A stretch of DNA of 64,000 nucleotides. It comes from Boswellia sacra. Its lineage: Eukaryota > Streptophyta > Magnoliopsida > Sapindales > Burseraceae. This document shows, piece by piece, positions 47,241 to 59,009 of the stretch. The translations under genes and the position numbers were made by a program. The notes under the pieces are model-generated. The model was not told the DNA's origin. It worked only from the letters and a program-made list of their open reading frames with translations, and did no database searches. Positions within the stretch are counted from its first letter, which is position 1, and every line of letters begins with the position of its first letter. The stretch is from assembly GCA_013180625.2 (NCBI GenBank), contig SNVD02014033.1:25375-89374 (forward strand), read 5' to 3'.

Positions 47241-48276
47241 TTTTATCCGTGTTATTTGAAAGTCAAAGGAAAAGAGTAGTGAATAATTAATGGCATTTTC
47301 CAATGACTGTTAGTAACATTTTCTTCATGTGCGAAAAAAGAAATTGACTGTGTTTTATAAGTAGAATTTAAACAATAAAAGGAAACAAAGATTCGGAGAT
47401 AGCACACCGCAAGCGAGCAAGAACATACGATAATTTGAATTTGGAAAGATGGTAGCTGTTGACTGCTAAAAGAATGTCCTTGGAGGAGGTTAATTTTATT
47501 TAAAATAAAAGAAAGCCTAGAGCTCAATGAGTATTTCCCAGCAGGAATTCGAATAGAAATACACTTTCCAAATTCAATAATTTTGGACGAGGGAGCTTCA
47601 CATAAGAAAATACATATATAAAGGATAATTCTATTAATGTCCCACATATTATCTCATTAGACCCTATTAAAAGGATAAAATTAAACTAAAAATTATAGTA
47701 AATTGTAAAGCAATTATTAGTAATAAATAAGGTTCGTGTATCTAGGGTTTGCTTTCTCTTTTGATTAAAGAAAAAAACTTTCTTCCATAGTTGCGATTGT
47801 CTCTTGCCCTTTTTTTCCCTTCTTCTTCTTCTTCGTCTTCTTCTTCTATTCACAACAGCTATCTCTCATCAATAAAACTTGTTTGTCACCATTTTCTATT
47901 TTTAGATGCATAGCAATTATTTATCTTGTTGGACAATTGTCACAAAAAAACTATTATATCCCCACGGCCTTTAGTCATTGAACGTTATAGTCAATCACTA
48001 GTGCAAATTATAGGATACAGTTTAGGGTTTTAATTTTAGTTGGTAAAAAAAACCTTATTTGAAAAAAGATAAAGATGCTAATTAAATGAAGTTGAAATTC
48101 ATCAAATTTAATAATAGTAACTCTTTCCTAATCTATCTTGAGATTCATTAAATTTGTTTCCTAATCCAGTTTGAAACTAAATATAAATCCGAAAATTACA
48201 AAATCATCCTTAATCATATAAAATGGGGGCTAAATTGCACTACCCATATATAGTCGGTTTTAATATGCCTTTTTTG
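47241..48276. other. Intergenic DNA with a (TTC)n tract
   Basis: No supported gene. A minus-strand open frame at 47252-47647 has no recognisable domain. A CTT/TTC-rich microsatellite lies at about 47818-47850. Confidence 0.4.
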
Positions 48277-48660
48277 GGCTTCTCTACTGGTTGAGAATTT
48301 TTTTTTTAATGTTAAAACTCTTTTAACTTTATTTTATGTTATTTGGTTATCATTTAAGAAGAGCTTATAAAGGATTATAAAAGCTATTTTATATTTTTTA
48401 GGAGAAACTTTAATTCAAGCTTTGGCAAAAACTTTTTGATGTTATAAAATATTAAAGATACTCTCATTTAATTTTAAATATTTTACTTTATTTTTTTCTT
48501 ATAAAAAAAACTCTATTTTGATAATTTAATTATACTAAGTTCTATATTTAATTTATTCCATCAAACAATTAATGACTTTTTGACAAAAACTTTATATTTA
48601 AAAGCTCTTTTTTTTTTTAAAAAAAAAAATCTGCTTCAACAAGATTTACGTGAAGAAGCC
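48277..48660. mobile_element. Possible MITE with GGCTTCT termini
   Basis: The left end is GGCTTCTCTACTGGTTGAG followed by a T-run. The reverse complement of the right end is GGCTTCTTCACG...TTGTTGAAGC followed by a T-run. The ~384-bp AT-rich body has no coding potential. Target duplication was not resolved, so the class is uncertain. Confidence 0.4.
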
Positions 48661-49203
48661 AATATAAATAGGCCTTAAATGGTATGAAAGAAATGCTAGT
48701 TTATTGCCTATTATTTTAAAATTCTACATCTTGGCCTCTCCAACCGAAAAAGTAGGCAAGATACTGGGTATGAACCTTCCACGTACGTTTCTTGTATTCA
48801 TAAATGAATAATAAATTATTAAGTGCTAGATTTATGATTTATATTATAATCAAATTTATTTCTTTTGTTATTTCATTATCTCACTTTCAAGGAAAACTTA
48901 GCTTTTTTAAATTCTAAAAACTAGGCTTTTGTATTCCTCAATTTTTTAGTTACAAAAGGTATTCCTGTTGTATTATTATTATTTTTTATCATGACTTTTT
49001 TTTAATATATAATATATGTAAAATTTTAAATAAAAATTGGAGAAGTTACAATGAATTCTTAAAACTATATTTTAATCTGGATAACAAGAGTTTCAAATTT
49101 TAGAACTTTAGTTTTCTTTTAACATTTTTCATGTATGTTATTTAATTAAAATATCACTTTATTCGTTTTTTTTTCTTGATATAGATTAATTGATATATAT
49201 TTA
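48661..49203. other. AT-rich spacer left of CACTA element 3
   Basis: Nothing was recognised except short homopolymer tracts. Confidence 0.5.
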
Positions 49204-50035
49204 CACCACAAAAAAAGGGCCTATTGTGATGAACAAAATTTGTCTCTATAAGTAAATATGTGTCGCTAAATCAATTTTATGACTAAAAATATGTCACTAT
49301 TTATTTGTCACTTTTGCCCTGTCACAAAAGGGTATAGAGACAATTTTAGGTTCGTCACAACAATTTAGTGACAGTCTTTATATTGGTCGCTAACGCTTCT
49401 TTATAGCGACAAATACATATTAATCAATAGTAAAGACACGATTACCAATGGTCACTATAAATACAAGTTGTGACAAATTTATTTGTCATAAAGTCATTAT
49501 TAGTGACTAATGAATTTGTCACAAATTTATCTATAGTGACTATTACATTTGTCACAAAATAATATGTAGTGACTATAATATAAGTCACAAAAATAGATAT
49601 AAAGACTATTAAATTTGTCACAAAATTATTTTTAATTACTAGTAAATTAGTCCCAATAACTTTAGGTGACTATTAAATTTGTCAAAAATTTAGTGTTAGT
49701 GACAATAATTACGATCACAAATTTATTTTTAGCGATTATTTAAATTGTCCTAACTATGTTTAGTGACTATATATTAAATCAGTCACAATCTCATATAAAG
49801 TTTCTATCATTTATATGCCAAAACTATGTTGAGAGACTAAACGGTTGTCATTATAATCTCTTTAGTGACTATTAAATGTGTCATAAATATATTTTTATTT
49901 AATAAGAAAAGTCATAATTTACTTGTATTGGTATTGAAATTTGTCACTATATTATCTACAGTGACTGATATTTTTGTTACGAAATGATTTGTCAAAATAT
50001 TATAGATTTCTAATTATCAATAGTGACTAAATAAA
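49204..50035. repeat. Subterminal repeat block of CACTA element 3
   Basis: More than 20 copies, in both orientations, of a 10-14 bp word of the type TAGTGAC-(T/A)AT and TTTGTCAC-AA, spaced 25-50 bp apart. These are the expected binding sites for the element-encoded protein (by analogy with En/Spm). Confidence 0.82.
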
Positions 50036-50307
50036 TAATTACTTTCTTTTTTTAATATCAATCAGTAAAATACATTGACATAAAAAAAACTATTTTTCCT
50101 ATTTCGTGCATCTATAATAACAAGAATAATATGTGGCTCAAAAAACTATTTTAAGTACAAAATTCAAAGCTTCACAAGTGTCTAAGTAAATAACAATGGT
50201 GTCAAATATCTAGTGAATAATATAACTAAAAATAAAAATCTACCAAAAGCTTCAAATTTCAACTTAAGCAAACCTAATATATCTGATAATAAAGGTTCTA
50301 AATGCAT

Positions 50308-51720
50308 TTAATTATTTTGACCTCGAACAAAATTCATAAGTTCTTGAACATTAGATTTCACTTGAGCTAATTCATCTCCAAGACTCTTCACGTGCACTTC
50401 TGCAACTTCTCTTTGTTTTCGTTCATCTTCCCACATGTTCAAAAGTTCAGTATGTGAAGGTTGTGGACCATAAATATCAACACGTCGTATGCCCATGCCA
50501 AAAGTACGAAAACAAGATCTTTCATCCTCACCCATAACTTGAATAAAAATTTAATCCTTTGATTGATCAGGTTGGCTACTCATACGCTCAGTCATTTCCT
50601 CCTACAAGTGATACATAATTATTAACATTATATGTCTAACAAAATGCCCTCACAAGAAATATTACCCTCACAAGAAATATTAGTTAATGTTAAACTTAAT
50701 TGAAGACTACAATTAAATAATACCATCAATATTCAAGTGAAATTAATTAGTAATAATAAATAGGAACTTACAATTGTATATATAATACTAATAGCATCAA
50801 ATGCTCTAATATTAATAAAAAATGAAAACTGAAAGTTAAAACCTTACAATTGTTGTTTAGATATTAATAAAAAGGTTCATATTTAAAGTTGTGATTTGTG
50901 CAAATCATAAAATATTTAATTATTCCTATTGATAATCTATTAAAATATCTACGTACATTTTCATATTATATTGTATAAATTCCAATGTGTTGCACATAAC
51001 ACAAACTACTTGCAGAACATGTCATATCATATCATTTAAAATGACCATATATATTGTAAGATGAGCCCTATAACTTACAAATAGTTCTGCAGAAGCTGAA
51101 TCTATAACGCTTTTATCTTTCTTTGTATGAGTGACCATATACATTGTTGTCTTATCTCGCTCTTTACCTTCTGGATCTTGGGATTGCTATTACAAAATGA
51201 AATTATTAGCATATGTATATATAACCAAAATTATTAAGAAATAGTTAAATAGGAAGATTACCAATTCATCTCTGACTCTTGCAAAACTTTTTGTTCCTGA
51301 GGTATGACTTGATGTGAGCTTTGAACGATTGGTCTTACTTATTGTAGCTCGATGCTATAACAAGTACAAACATGAAAATATTATTAAAAATAATTTATCA
51401 CAAAAAGAAGCATTATTTTGTCTCAAAAAAAAATTATTTAGATACTTATTTGTCCTTTCTCAGACTCCCAAAAATAAATCAACCATTTCCATTGGTCCTC
51501 CCCTACTTCATCTTTAAGATGGGTTAGCATCTCCTCATCATTTTTTATTTTTGTTGTGTTGTATTTCTCCTTCAATGTGAATTTCCTATTATGCCACCGA
51601 TGAGCTAGCCATTTTGAAATAGCATCCCAATCTATTGTGAATTTTTTTTGTAACAATTTAAAAAAAATAATCGTAACACTTATTTAATATCTATGAGAAG
51701 TTAGTGAACTTAAAGTACCT
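50308..51720 (-). pseudogene. Transposase_24-like protein of CACTA element 3 (exons)
   Basis: On the minus strand, 51656-51438 encodes DWDAISKWLAHRWHNRKFTL followed by EDQWKWLIYFWESEKGQ. This is the conserved Transposase_24 core (H-R-W-x-x-R-K ... W-K-W-L-x-x-x-W-x-S-E-K). The downstream exon at 50535-50308 reads GEDERSCFRTFGMGIRRVDI and ends in a coiled-coil-like stretch (VKSLGDELAQVKSNVQELMN). Intervening sequence has splice-like borders. The 5' part at about 51730-52260 is only partly recognisable. The family works with TNP2 in CACTA mobility. Confidence 0.7.
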
Positions 51721-51984
51721 TTATTAGACTTTTCATGCGATCTTTATCCTTTTCTGGTACAAGTCTTCAATCTGCATAATTAAGTGGCATTATAGAAGAA
51801 TCACGTGCAATATAACCAATATATTGTCCTAGCTACTTAGCACAATCTCCTATAGGTTGTCCATAATGGTTCAAATTCACTCGAATGGGATCTACTTGAT
51901 TGTGTACTGATTGTAATCTAGTAGTTCCACGAACCCGTTTACAAGTAGTGGAGGCACTTGTTAACATTAATGTAATTAATATTA

Positions 51985-52266
51985 TCATTTAACCATATAA
52001 ATTAGATAGTAGCGGTTGTGAATGTTTAACATACCAAGACTGTTTTCACCATTGCCACTTTCACCATTTTCTCTCTCACCATTTAATTGCTCAATTTGAA
52101 TGTTTTGAGTTTCTAAGAATAATAAAAATTCATTAGTAAATAATAAAATAAAAAAAAGAATTATCAGTCTTTTACTTACCAACATGAGCTTGAATTTCGT
52201 TGGCAGATTGGTTTTGTCATTGTTCACTTGTGAAGGGAGTAGTACAAGAGACTCTTCCATAATCAC
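51985..52266 (-). other. Possible N-terminal exon of the CACTA element 3 accessory gene
   Basis: A minus-strand frame from an ATG at 52266 reads MIMEESLVLLPSQVNNDKTN, and a later part is Glu/Asn-rich (NGERENGESGNGENS). Low-complexity acidic segments of this kind occur in CACTA accessory proteins. There is no domain to confirm this. Confidence 0.3.
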
Positions 52267-52269
52267 CTT

Positions 52270-53470
52270 TGTTTTGTCGATCAGATCATTTTCGTTTAGT
52301 CATGACTTGCTACAAGCTTTTAATTTAGATTGATACAGTGGCCTTGATAGCTTGAATTGAATGAAATAAAATATAATAAAGTGCAATTTACATTTTATTA
52401 AACTATTCAAATTAAATAAATAAATTTTATAAATAAGCATTAATTTTTTAAAATATAATTATATTACAAGGATAGTGGCTTACATAATAGTAGACCATCC
52501 GTAAATCAATGTAGCTAAAATTTTATGACTAAATACTAATAATAATAATAATGATAAGTTATGCAAATATACCAAAATTAAGCAGTAATTAAATATGCCC
52601 AAACTAATGCATCAAGTTAGTGAACAATTAATTTTCTTATTGGATGATTAAACATGGCAATAAACCAATGTATTAATTATAATTCGCTTTATCAACATGC
52701 ACCACTGTAAGATATTTGTTTATTGTGAAAAGGGTTGATTACTAATGGAGTATATATTAGTTCATGACTTAGCTCATCACTTCTTTTGAGGCTAAGCAAA
52801 TGCTTTAACTTTCCAATGGAACTATACATTTAGAAAAAGTTAAATTAAAGTTGTTATAAAATCATTTATCCCATTCACATGCTCACCAACTGAAGTTCAC
52901 TTTAACTTTATTCTTATTAAGATTTGTATACATTATACTCATTTAAAAAAAAAATACCAATATAGACTGATTAAATTATAATATTGAGGCATCAAAAACA
53001 TACCTTGGCCTTCTTTCCAATAGCTTCCTTGTGCATTAGAGCTTATCCAAAAAAAAAAATATGTCTGCTAAATATTTTTAGAAGATCCCAAAGATGAATC
53101 TGTATAATAAATAAGTAACTATAATTATAAATCTATTTGTGACTTCTAGAAGATTTAAATAATTATATTCATAACAAGAATAACAATAACCACCTGACCC
53201 ATCCGATTGTCAATATAATACACATAAAGAATATGCATTTATGGATAAAAAATGGTAATAACGATATAAAGCAAAAAGAAAACAAATAATGCATTTCATT
53301 TTATTTGTCAGTGTACTATCCTAAGCAAGAAACAAGTAATAGAAGAGACAAAAAATAAATTTAAACAGTTTAAATTGTATTGACTCAATAATAAGTTTTA
53401 AAAATTATGCATTTAAACAAAAAGCTAAAATATAAGCAATGAATTTATGAAAGATTTCATTCATATTGTC
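52270..53470. other. Spacer inside CACTA element 3
   Basis: AT-rich DNA between the accessory gene and the DUF4216 exon. No domain or repeat was recognised. Confidence 0.45.
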
Positions 53471-53471
53471 A

Positions 53472-54500
53472 TCAATCCAACTCTGACTCTTCACTCCAGC
53501 TTTCTGATTCATCTTGTATAACTGCTAGAGGCGTGTCAATCATTATTCTGGGCATATTTTCTGTAGCCAAACTAACTTCATCAATGTTGTCCCTAAGTCT
53601 TTGTAATCTATGGCTGCTAAATGATTCACTGTCCACTACTACATCTTCATCATTTGCCTTCCCATTCTCATCCATTTGAAACAAGTCTCTCGGTTTTGTA
53701 ATGATAGCAACATGCCACCCTGTGTCAACAACATCTTCTACATAAAACACTTGGACTGCTTGAGATGCAAGAACAAATGACTCTTCAATATGAAACCTAA
53801 CTCATCCTTTTTAATGCCTCTTGTAGAATTTACATAAACCCAATCACACTCAAAAAGAGTAACTCTTCTTTTCTCATCATAATAGTCTAACACAATGACA
53901 TCCTTTAACTGCCCAAAGTATTGAACATCTCCTGAAATTGGACTTTGGTCTTTAACACTAGCAAAACTTGATGTTTTTGCTATAACAACCACACCACTAT
54001 TTTATGTCTTCCTTTTTTTGTCAATCTTTTTAGTTCGAAATCTAAATCCATTTGTCTTGTACTTTTGATATTTTGATGCTGTTTTGTTAGGTCCTTGAGA
54101 CAACCGCATAAGATCATCAGTTAGACGATGATCACCTTGTATAGCTAATCACATTGCCTGTTTCATAATTTTACAAAAGTTAGTGAATTTTTATATATGT
54201 GTGTGTGTGTATATGTCAAAATTTGAAATTAGTACCTCAGTTTTAAACCATTTTGCAAAATTCTTAGTATGCGTGCAAGAAATGTCAATTTGTCGTGCAT
54301 GACGATTTTCATTTTTGACAATCTGAAGATGTTGTCTGCGAAGCATGCATTGTGATTAATAACCTAGATCATTAATATTATAAAGCAAAATATTAAGGTA
54401 AAAATATACTAGAAAACTTACTCAATAAATGGTGCAACTTCATTGCAATTAAACAACACATATCTGTGTGCTTGCTCCAAAATGTGTGGATCTAAGATTA
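53472..54500 (-). pseudogene. DUF4216 domain and DUF4218 tail of the CACTA element 3 transposase
   Basis: Minus strand: the DUF4218 end near 54490-54420 reads EQAHRYVLFNCNEVAPFIE, then the linker RHARQIDISCTHTKNFAKWF near 54310-54240. The DUF4216 domain follows: TSSFASVKDQSPISGDVQYF, IVLDYYDEKRRVTLFECDWV, GIKKDELGFI (53992-53780). After a one-base frame change near 53760 it continues FYVEDVVDTGWHVAIITKPR. An acidic tail ends at 53472 (SWSEESELD). The frame change indicates a broken or misread gene. This is the standard C-terminal arrangement of TNP2 proteins. Confidence 0.82.
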
Positions 54501-54620
54501 CTAACTTTACTTCCCCCACTCCTTCACCAATTTTTTTAAAAATTGATAACTTCTCTCCTACATCACCATCTTCATCCTCATTATAATCATTTCTAGATGG
54601 TCGATTGAATCTTGTTTCCT

Positions 54621-55069
54621 ACATCACCAACCGTCTCTTGTGCATAGAGTGATTGAGTTGCAACATCAAGATTCAGAGACTAAAGCCTTATACGAGCAAG
54701 TGTTACATGGTGATGGAAGTGTGGACTGGACAATTGGTTCAGAAGGGAGTTTGCGATTCAAGGGTAGGATCATTGTTCCATTGAGTAAAAAGTGTAAAGA
54801 TGATATCCTTCAGGAATTTCATCACTCTAAATTTGTTGTTCATCCTGGTGGTACCAAGATGTATCATGGTTTACGTCACCAGTTTTGGTGGAAAGTATTG
54901 AAGCAGGATGTTGCTGAATATGCGGCTAGATGCGTTACCTGTCAACAAGTGAAGGCTGAGCATTAAAGGCCTGCAAGATTACTTCAACCATTGCCAGTAG
55001 CAGAGTGGAAATGGGATCACATCACCATGGATTTTGTTACTGGATTACCACGTTCTTTAAAAGGGAAGG
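54621..55069 (+). pseudogene. Integrase fragment of a Tekay-like element (same family as 22771-30328)
   Basis: The stretch [37 protein letters not shown], then GGTKMYHGLRHQFWWKVLKQ and RCVTCQQVKAEH covers the integrase zinc-binding region. A TAA follows at 54964-54966 where the other copy has Gln. The frame then continues as far as [14 protein letters not shown], the start of the catalytic core, and stops abruptly at 55069. It is closely similar to the reverse complement of about 26160-25720. The left junction is with CACTA element 3; the right junction is with an Athila/Tat LTR. Confidence 0.88.
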
Positions 55070-56451
55070 TGATACATCCAAAAAAGGATTTTCTCTCAAA
55101 TATAGGAGTGTTGAAGTAATAAACCCGGTGAGACTGGGGTCGATCCACGAGGAAGGAGATTTTAGCGCAACAAATTGCAAGCTAGGCAAATATGATACGA
55201 ATAATTCAAAGAGATGGCAAGATAATATCAACAAAGATAAGTAAAGAACAAGTTCATAAATAATAAATGAGAATAATTAAAACACAAGATAAATTAACAC
55301 AATAATAATGAAAGCTAAGGTTAGGGAATCCACCCTTGACATATCAAATAAGGATAAGTAGCTTGTTTTAGTTATATGAATTATATTTGTTTCGTTACCA
55401 ATATTTATACCACTTATTATAAATGGGTTCAAGCATCCAATGTGCCAATCACCATATGTCTATAACAAATCAAGGTTCTTAACTAGACTTGTTTCGGTAA
55501 GGAAGAACCATACGACATCTAGAAAGGATCCAACCATTTGATGTGCCAAGGATTGTTGACAATGGATCAAGACCTCCACTTTACGAATGGTGTCAAGATT
55601 GATTAAGAAAATAAATATAAAACATATAAAATAAACAACACAAGATTATAATTATTAAGCACATATCAAAGGGTTAGAAAATTCTTACTCTTATATCAAG
55701 GGTTTTACCCTTGCACCTTAGCAAGAGAAAATTTAGCAAGACATTATAAAAGAAAGAAAATAAATTGCAAGAAAAGGAAAATTCATTAATAACATTAAAA
55801 CACAAGAAAGAAAAGCACAATAACAAGGGATCCCAGCCAAGGCCAAGATGCCCTAATGGGTCACAAGGCACTTCTATTTATAGATACATTCAGGGGCAAA
55901 CTTTTCAAATTACAAAGGAATAATTGCCAAATATTAGATGCACCAACTTTGACAATTGGGGTAATTAAGTGAACCGAATTTGACCACCAATTTTGACATT
56001 GAATTATTGAGAATTTTAATCACATGTCTTCATGAAATCATAGATATTTCCTCAAATTTCTAGAATATCTTGATTCATAGGATTTGGATATGTATCTTGA
56101 GAGATATGGTCAAAATACTGAGGCATGGTCAGGCTGGGACGAAACTGCAGATGGGTTCACTTCAAGACCTTTTTTGATTTACTAAGAGCCCGAATTTAAT
56201 GAGACTTGTGAAATCCAATCTTGTAGATAATTTAATCAGCTTTCCAAAACACTAATATTTGCACCATTCTGATCTATAAATAGGAAGTTATGCATGTTTT
56301 ACTAAACCTGTAACAAAACCAAAACTAAGAGAAAGTTAATTCCAAAGATTAAAAGACTACAAATATGCTTAAGTTGAGAAATTTAATGACACTATTAATA
56401 CAATATGATAAATTAAGATCTTATTAAGCATATATATTTAAGTATTCATCA
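55070..56451 (-). repeat. 3' LTR of a minus-strand Athila/Tat-type element
   Basis: It runs from TGATACATCC (55070) to ATTCATCA (56451) and is the inverted counterpart of 57345-58873. Shared landmarks include GACCGGGGTCGATCCAC-like, GGTTTTACCC, GCCAAGGCCAAGATGCCCTA and the ATTCATCA end. Reading the minus strand, the polypurine tract GGTTGGGGGATG sits directly in front of it (56452-56463), so this is the 3' LTR. It is inserted into the Tekay integrase fragment after GAAGG (55065-55069). Confidence 0.85.
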
Positions 56452-57344
56452 CATCCCCCAACCAGCTTATTGCTAGTCCCTAGGAATCAAAGCGTTATTA
56501 TTTAGAAGTGATTTATAGAATTTTACATCTAAGGTGGTCATTATTGCACTCTCCTTGATTTTATCCAAATAAACAAACTCTTGACCGATTTTTTTTCTTT
56601 TTTAAATGACTTATGTACCCTTTAGTCAAGATATCAACAAACCTTCTTTTTGTGCTCAATCGACACATGACTATGAGACTTATTAGAAAGAACCCATATC
56701 GATTCTAATATTTGTTAAGGCTAACAAACTTAGGTAGGGGGCATTCATTCATTTTATATATTTTTTTCTTTTTTTCTTTTTTTCTTTTTTTTTGTTTTGT
56801 TTTTTTTTTTTTTGTGTTTTTGAAAGAATGCATCTTTAACCCACGTAGCAATCCTTAGGCTAATGACTCCTAGACTAGTTGGCCTTAGGGCATTAAATAT
56901 TAAGACACCCCTATGAGCTTAACAACTCGAGTTGCCGATGCTTTATTTTTGCTTAGAAACCTATGGATAGTGCGATGTTCAATCCCATTAAGCTTTCTCC
57001 TTAATCCATGTAACGAGCTTTGGACCAATAGCTCCCAAACCAGTTAGTCTTAGGGTAATAGGTGTTGAGGCACCCCCTTGGGCTTAATTGCTCGAATTAA
57101 GGAGGCTACGAGACCAAACTTATCCATAGTTGCTCTCTCTTTTTTTTTCAATTTTTTTTCCTTTGACTTTTTTTTAATTTCCCCTTCCTTTTGTTGTTAT
57201 CCCACACAAAACAAAAGAACTCAAATATTGCAACATTTCATTTCGCCACCCACAATCATGCATAAAGGTATGTGTGTGTGTGAAGAAAGGTTCATGAATA
57301 CTTGCTTAACGAGTACATAAGCATACAGTTTATTAGATGATAAG
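56452..57344 (-). mobile_element. 3' internal tail of the minus-strand Athila/Tat element
   Basis: About 0.9 kb between the two inverted LTRs. It begins (minus-strand end) with the polypurine tract and has no coding domain, as is usual for the region downstream of pol. Two diverged direct repeats lie at about 56838-56940 and 57003-57110 (ACCAATAGCTCC / CTAATGACTCC followed by AGTTxGxCTTAGGG), about 165 bp apart. Long T-rich tracts are at 56755-56820. Confidence 0.6.
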
Positions 57345-58873
57345 TGATGAACACTTAAATATGCATGTTTAATAAGAGTTTAGTTCATCATATTGCATTA
57401 ATAGTGTCATTAAATTCCTCAACTTAAGCATATTTGTAGCATTTGCATCTTTGGAATTAATTTCTCTTAATTTTGGTTTTGTTACAGGTTCGGTAAAATG
57501 GGCATAACTCTCTATTTATAGCTCAGAATGGTGCAATTCTTAATGTTTTGGAAAGCTGATTTAATTGTCTACAAGATTGCATTTCACAAGAATCATCAAA
57601 TTCGGGCTCTTAGTGGACCGAAATTGGGCTTGAAGTGAACCCATCTACAGTCTCGGCCCAGTCTGACCAGGCCTCAGTATTTGGACCGTATCTCTCAAAA
57701 TACGTATCCAAATTGTGCAAATCAATATGTTCTAGAAAGCTGAGAGAAATATCTACAACGTTCATGAAGACATGTGATTAAAATTCATAACATTTCGATG
57801 TCAAAATTGATGGTCAAAGTCGGTGCCTAATGATCCCAATTGTCAAAGATATTTACAACTAATATTTGACAATTATGCCCTTGTAATTTGACAAGTTTGC
57901 CCCTGGATGTATCTATAAATAGAGGTGCCTTGTGACCCATTAGGGCATCTTGGCCTTGGCTGGAACATTTTGGCTTTGGCTAGGATCTTGTATTGTGTTT
58001 TGTGTGTTTATGTTATTAATGAATTTCCTTTTTCTTACATTTTATTTTCTTTCTATTATAATGTTCTTCTAATTTCTCTTTTGCTAAGGTGAAAGGGTGA
58101 AACCCTTGATATGAGAATAAGGATTCTCTAACCCTTAATATGTGCTTAATAATCTTAATCTTATAATGTTTATTCAATATGATTTATATTTAATTTCTTA
58201 ATCAATCTTGACACCACTCGTAAAGTGGAGGTCTTGATCCATTGTCGACAATCCTTGGCACATCAAATGCTTGGATCCTTTCTAGATGATGTATGGTTCT
58301 TCCTTACCGACACGAATCTAGTTAGGAACCTTGATTTGTTGTAGACATATGGTGATTGGCACATTGGATGCTTGAACCCATTTACAAGAAGTGGTATAAA
58401 TATTGGTAATGAAACAAATATAATTCATATAACTAAAATGGGTTAATTATCCTTATTTGAAATATCAAGGGCGGATCCCCTAACCTTAGCCTTCATTGTT
58501 ATTGTGTTACTTTCTCTTGTATTTTAATTATTCTATTGTTTATGAACTTTTTATTTTATTTACTATGGTAGGTTCTACCACCTTATGAAATTGTTCTTTA
58601 ATTTACTATGGTTGGTTATACCACCTATCTCCATGGATGGTTTTACCTCCTCTTGCTTTTTGTTTTATATTTGAATGGTCGGTAATACCACCTACCATCT
58701 TACATATTTATTGATATTCTCTTATTATTTCTTTGAATCATCCATATCACATTTGTTTAGCTTATAATTTGTAACGCTAAAATCTCCTTCCTAGTGGATC
58801 GACCCCGGTCTCACCGGGTTTTATTACTTCGACACTCCTATACTTGGGAGATAATCCTTTTTCGAATGTGTCA
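57345..58873 (+). repeat. 5' LTR of a plus-strand Athila/Tat-type element
   Basis: It starts TGATGAACAC and ends GAATGTGTCA, with a tRNA primer site directly after. It is inverted relative to 55070-56451 and about 150 bp longer. TATA-like TATCTATAAATAGAGG lies at about 57910, a plausible LTR promoter. A repeated GGT-x-x-TACCACCT motif occurs several times at 58565-58705. Confidence 0.85.
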
Positions 58874-58879
58874 AGTTTT

Positions 58880-58897
58880 TGGTGCCGTTGCCGGGGA
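58880..58897 (+). promoter_or_regulatory. Primer binding site complementary to tRNA-Asp 3' end
   Basis: TGGTGCCGTTGCCGGGGA matches the complement of the plant tRNA-Asp 3' end (TGGCGCCGTTGCCGGGGA) with one substitution. It starts seven bases after the LTR end. This PBS type is typical of Athila/Tat-branch Ty3/gypsy elements. Confidence 0.85.
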
Positions 58898-59009
58898 AGG
58901 TAAAAATTGGCGTGCAAAATTGTAAGTATTCTCTTTTCTCATCTTAGATCTAAATTTTTTATTTTTTTGTGTGTTCATCTTTTCCTCTCCCTTCTTCTCT
59001 CTTTCTTGA

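Larger units (their letters stand above)
49204..54620 (-). mobile_element. CACTA element 3, minus orientation, 3' terminus present, 5' side cut
   Basis: The terminus CACCACAAAAAAAGGGCC at 49204 fits the CACTA consensus. It is followed by about 830 bp of subterminal repeats (AGTGACTATTAAATTTGTCA units). The genes all lie on the minus strand in the usual order reading leftward: DUF4218 end, DUF4216, Transposase_24 pieces. The element is broken at about 54620, where a Ty3/gypsy integrase fragment starts abruptly. Its subterminal word differs from that of element 2, so it is a different family. Confidence 0.82.

Noticed and set aside
47252..47647. 131-residue minus-strand open frame
   Set aside because: No domain, signal peptide or splice context; composition is like the surrounding non-coding DNA.
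57078..57320. 80-residue plus-strand open frame rich in Phe
   Set aside because: It lies in the non-coding tail of an LTR element and is driven by T-rich tracts.
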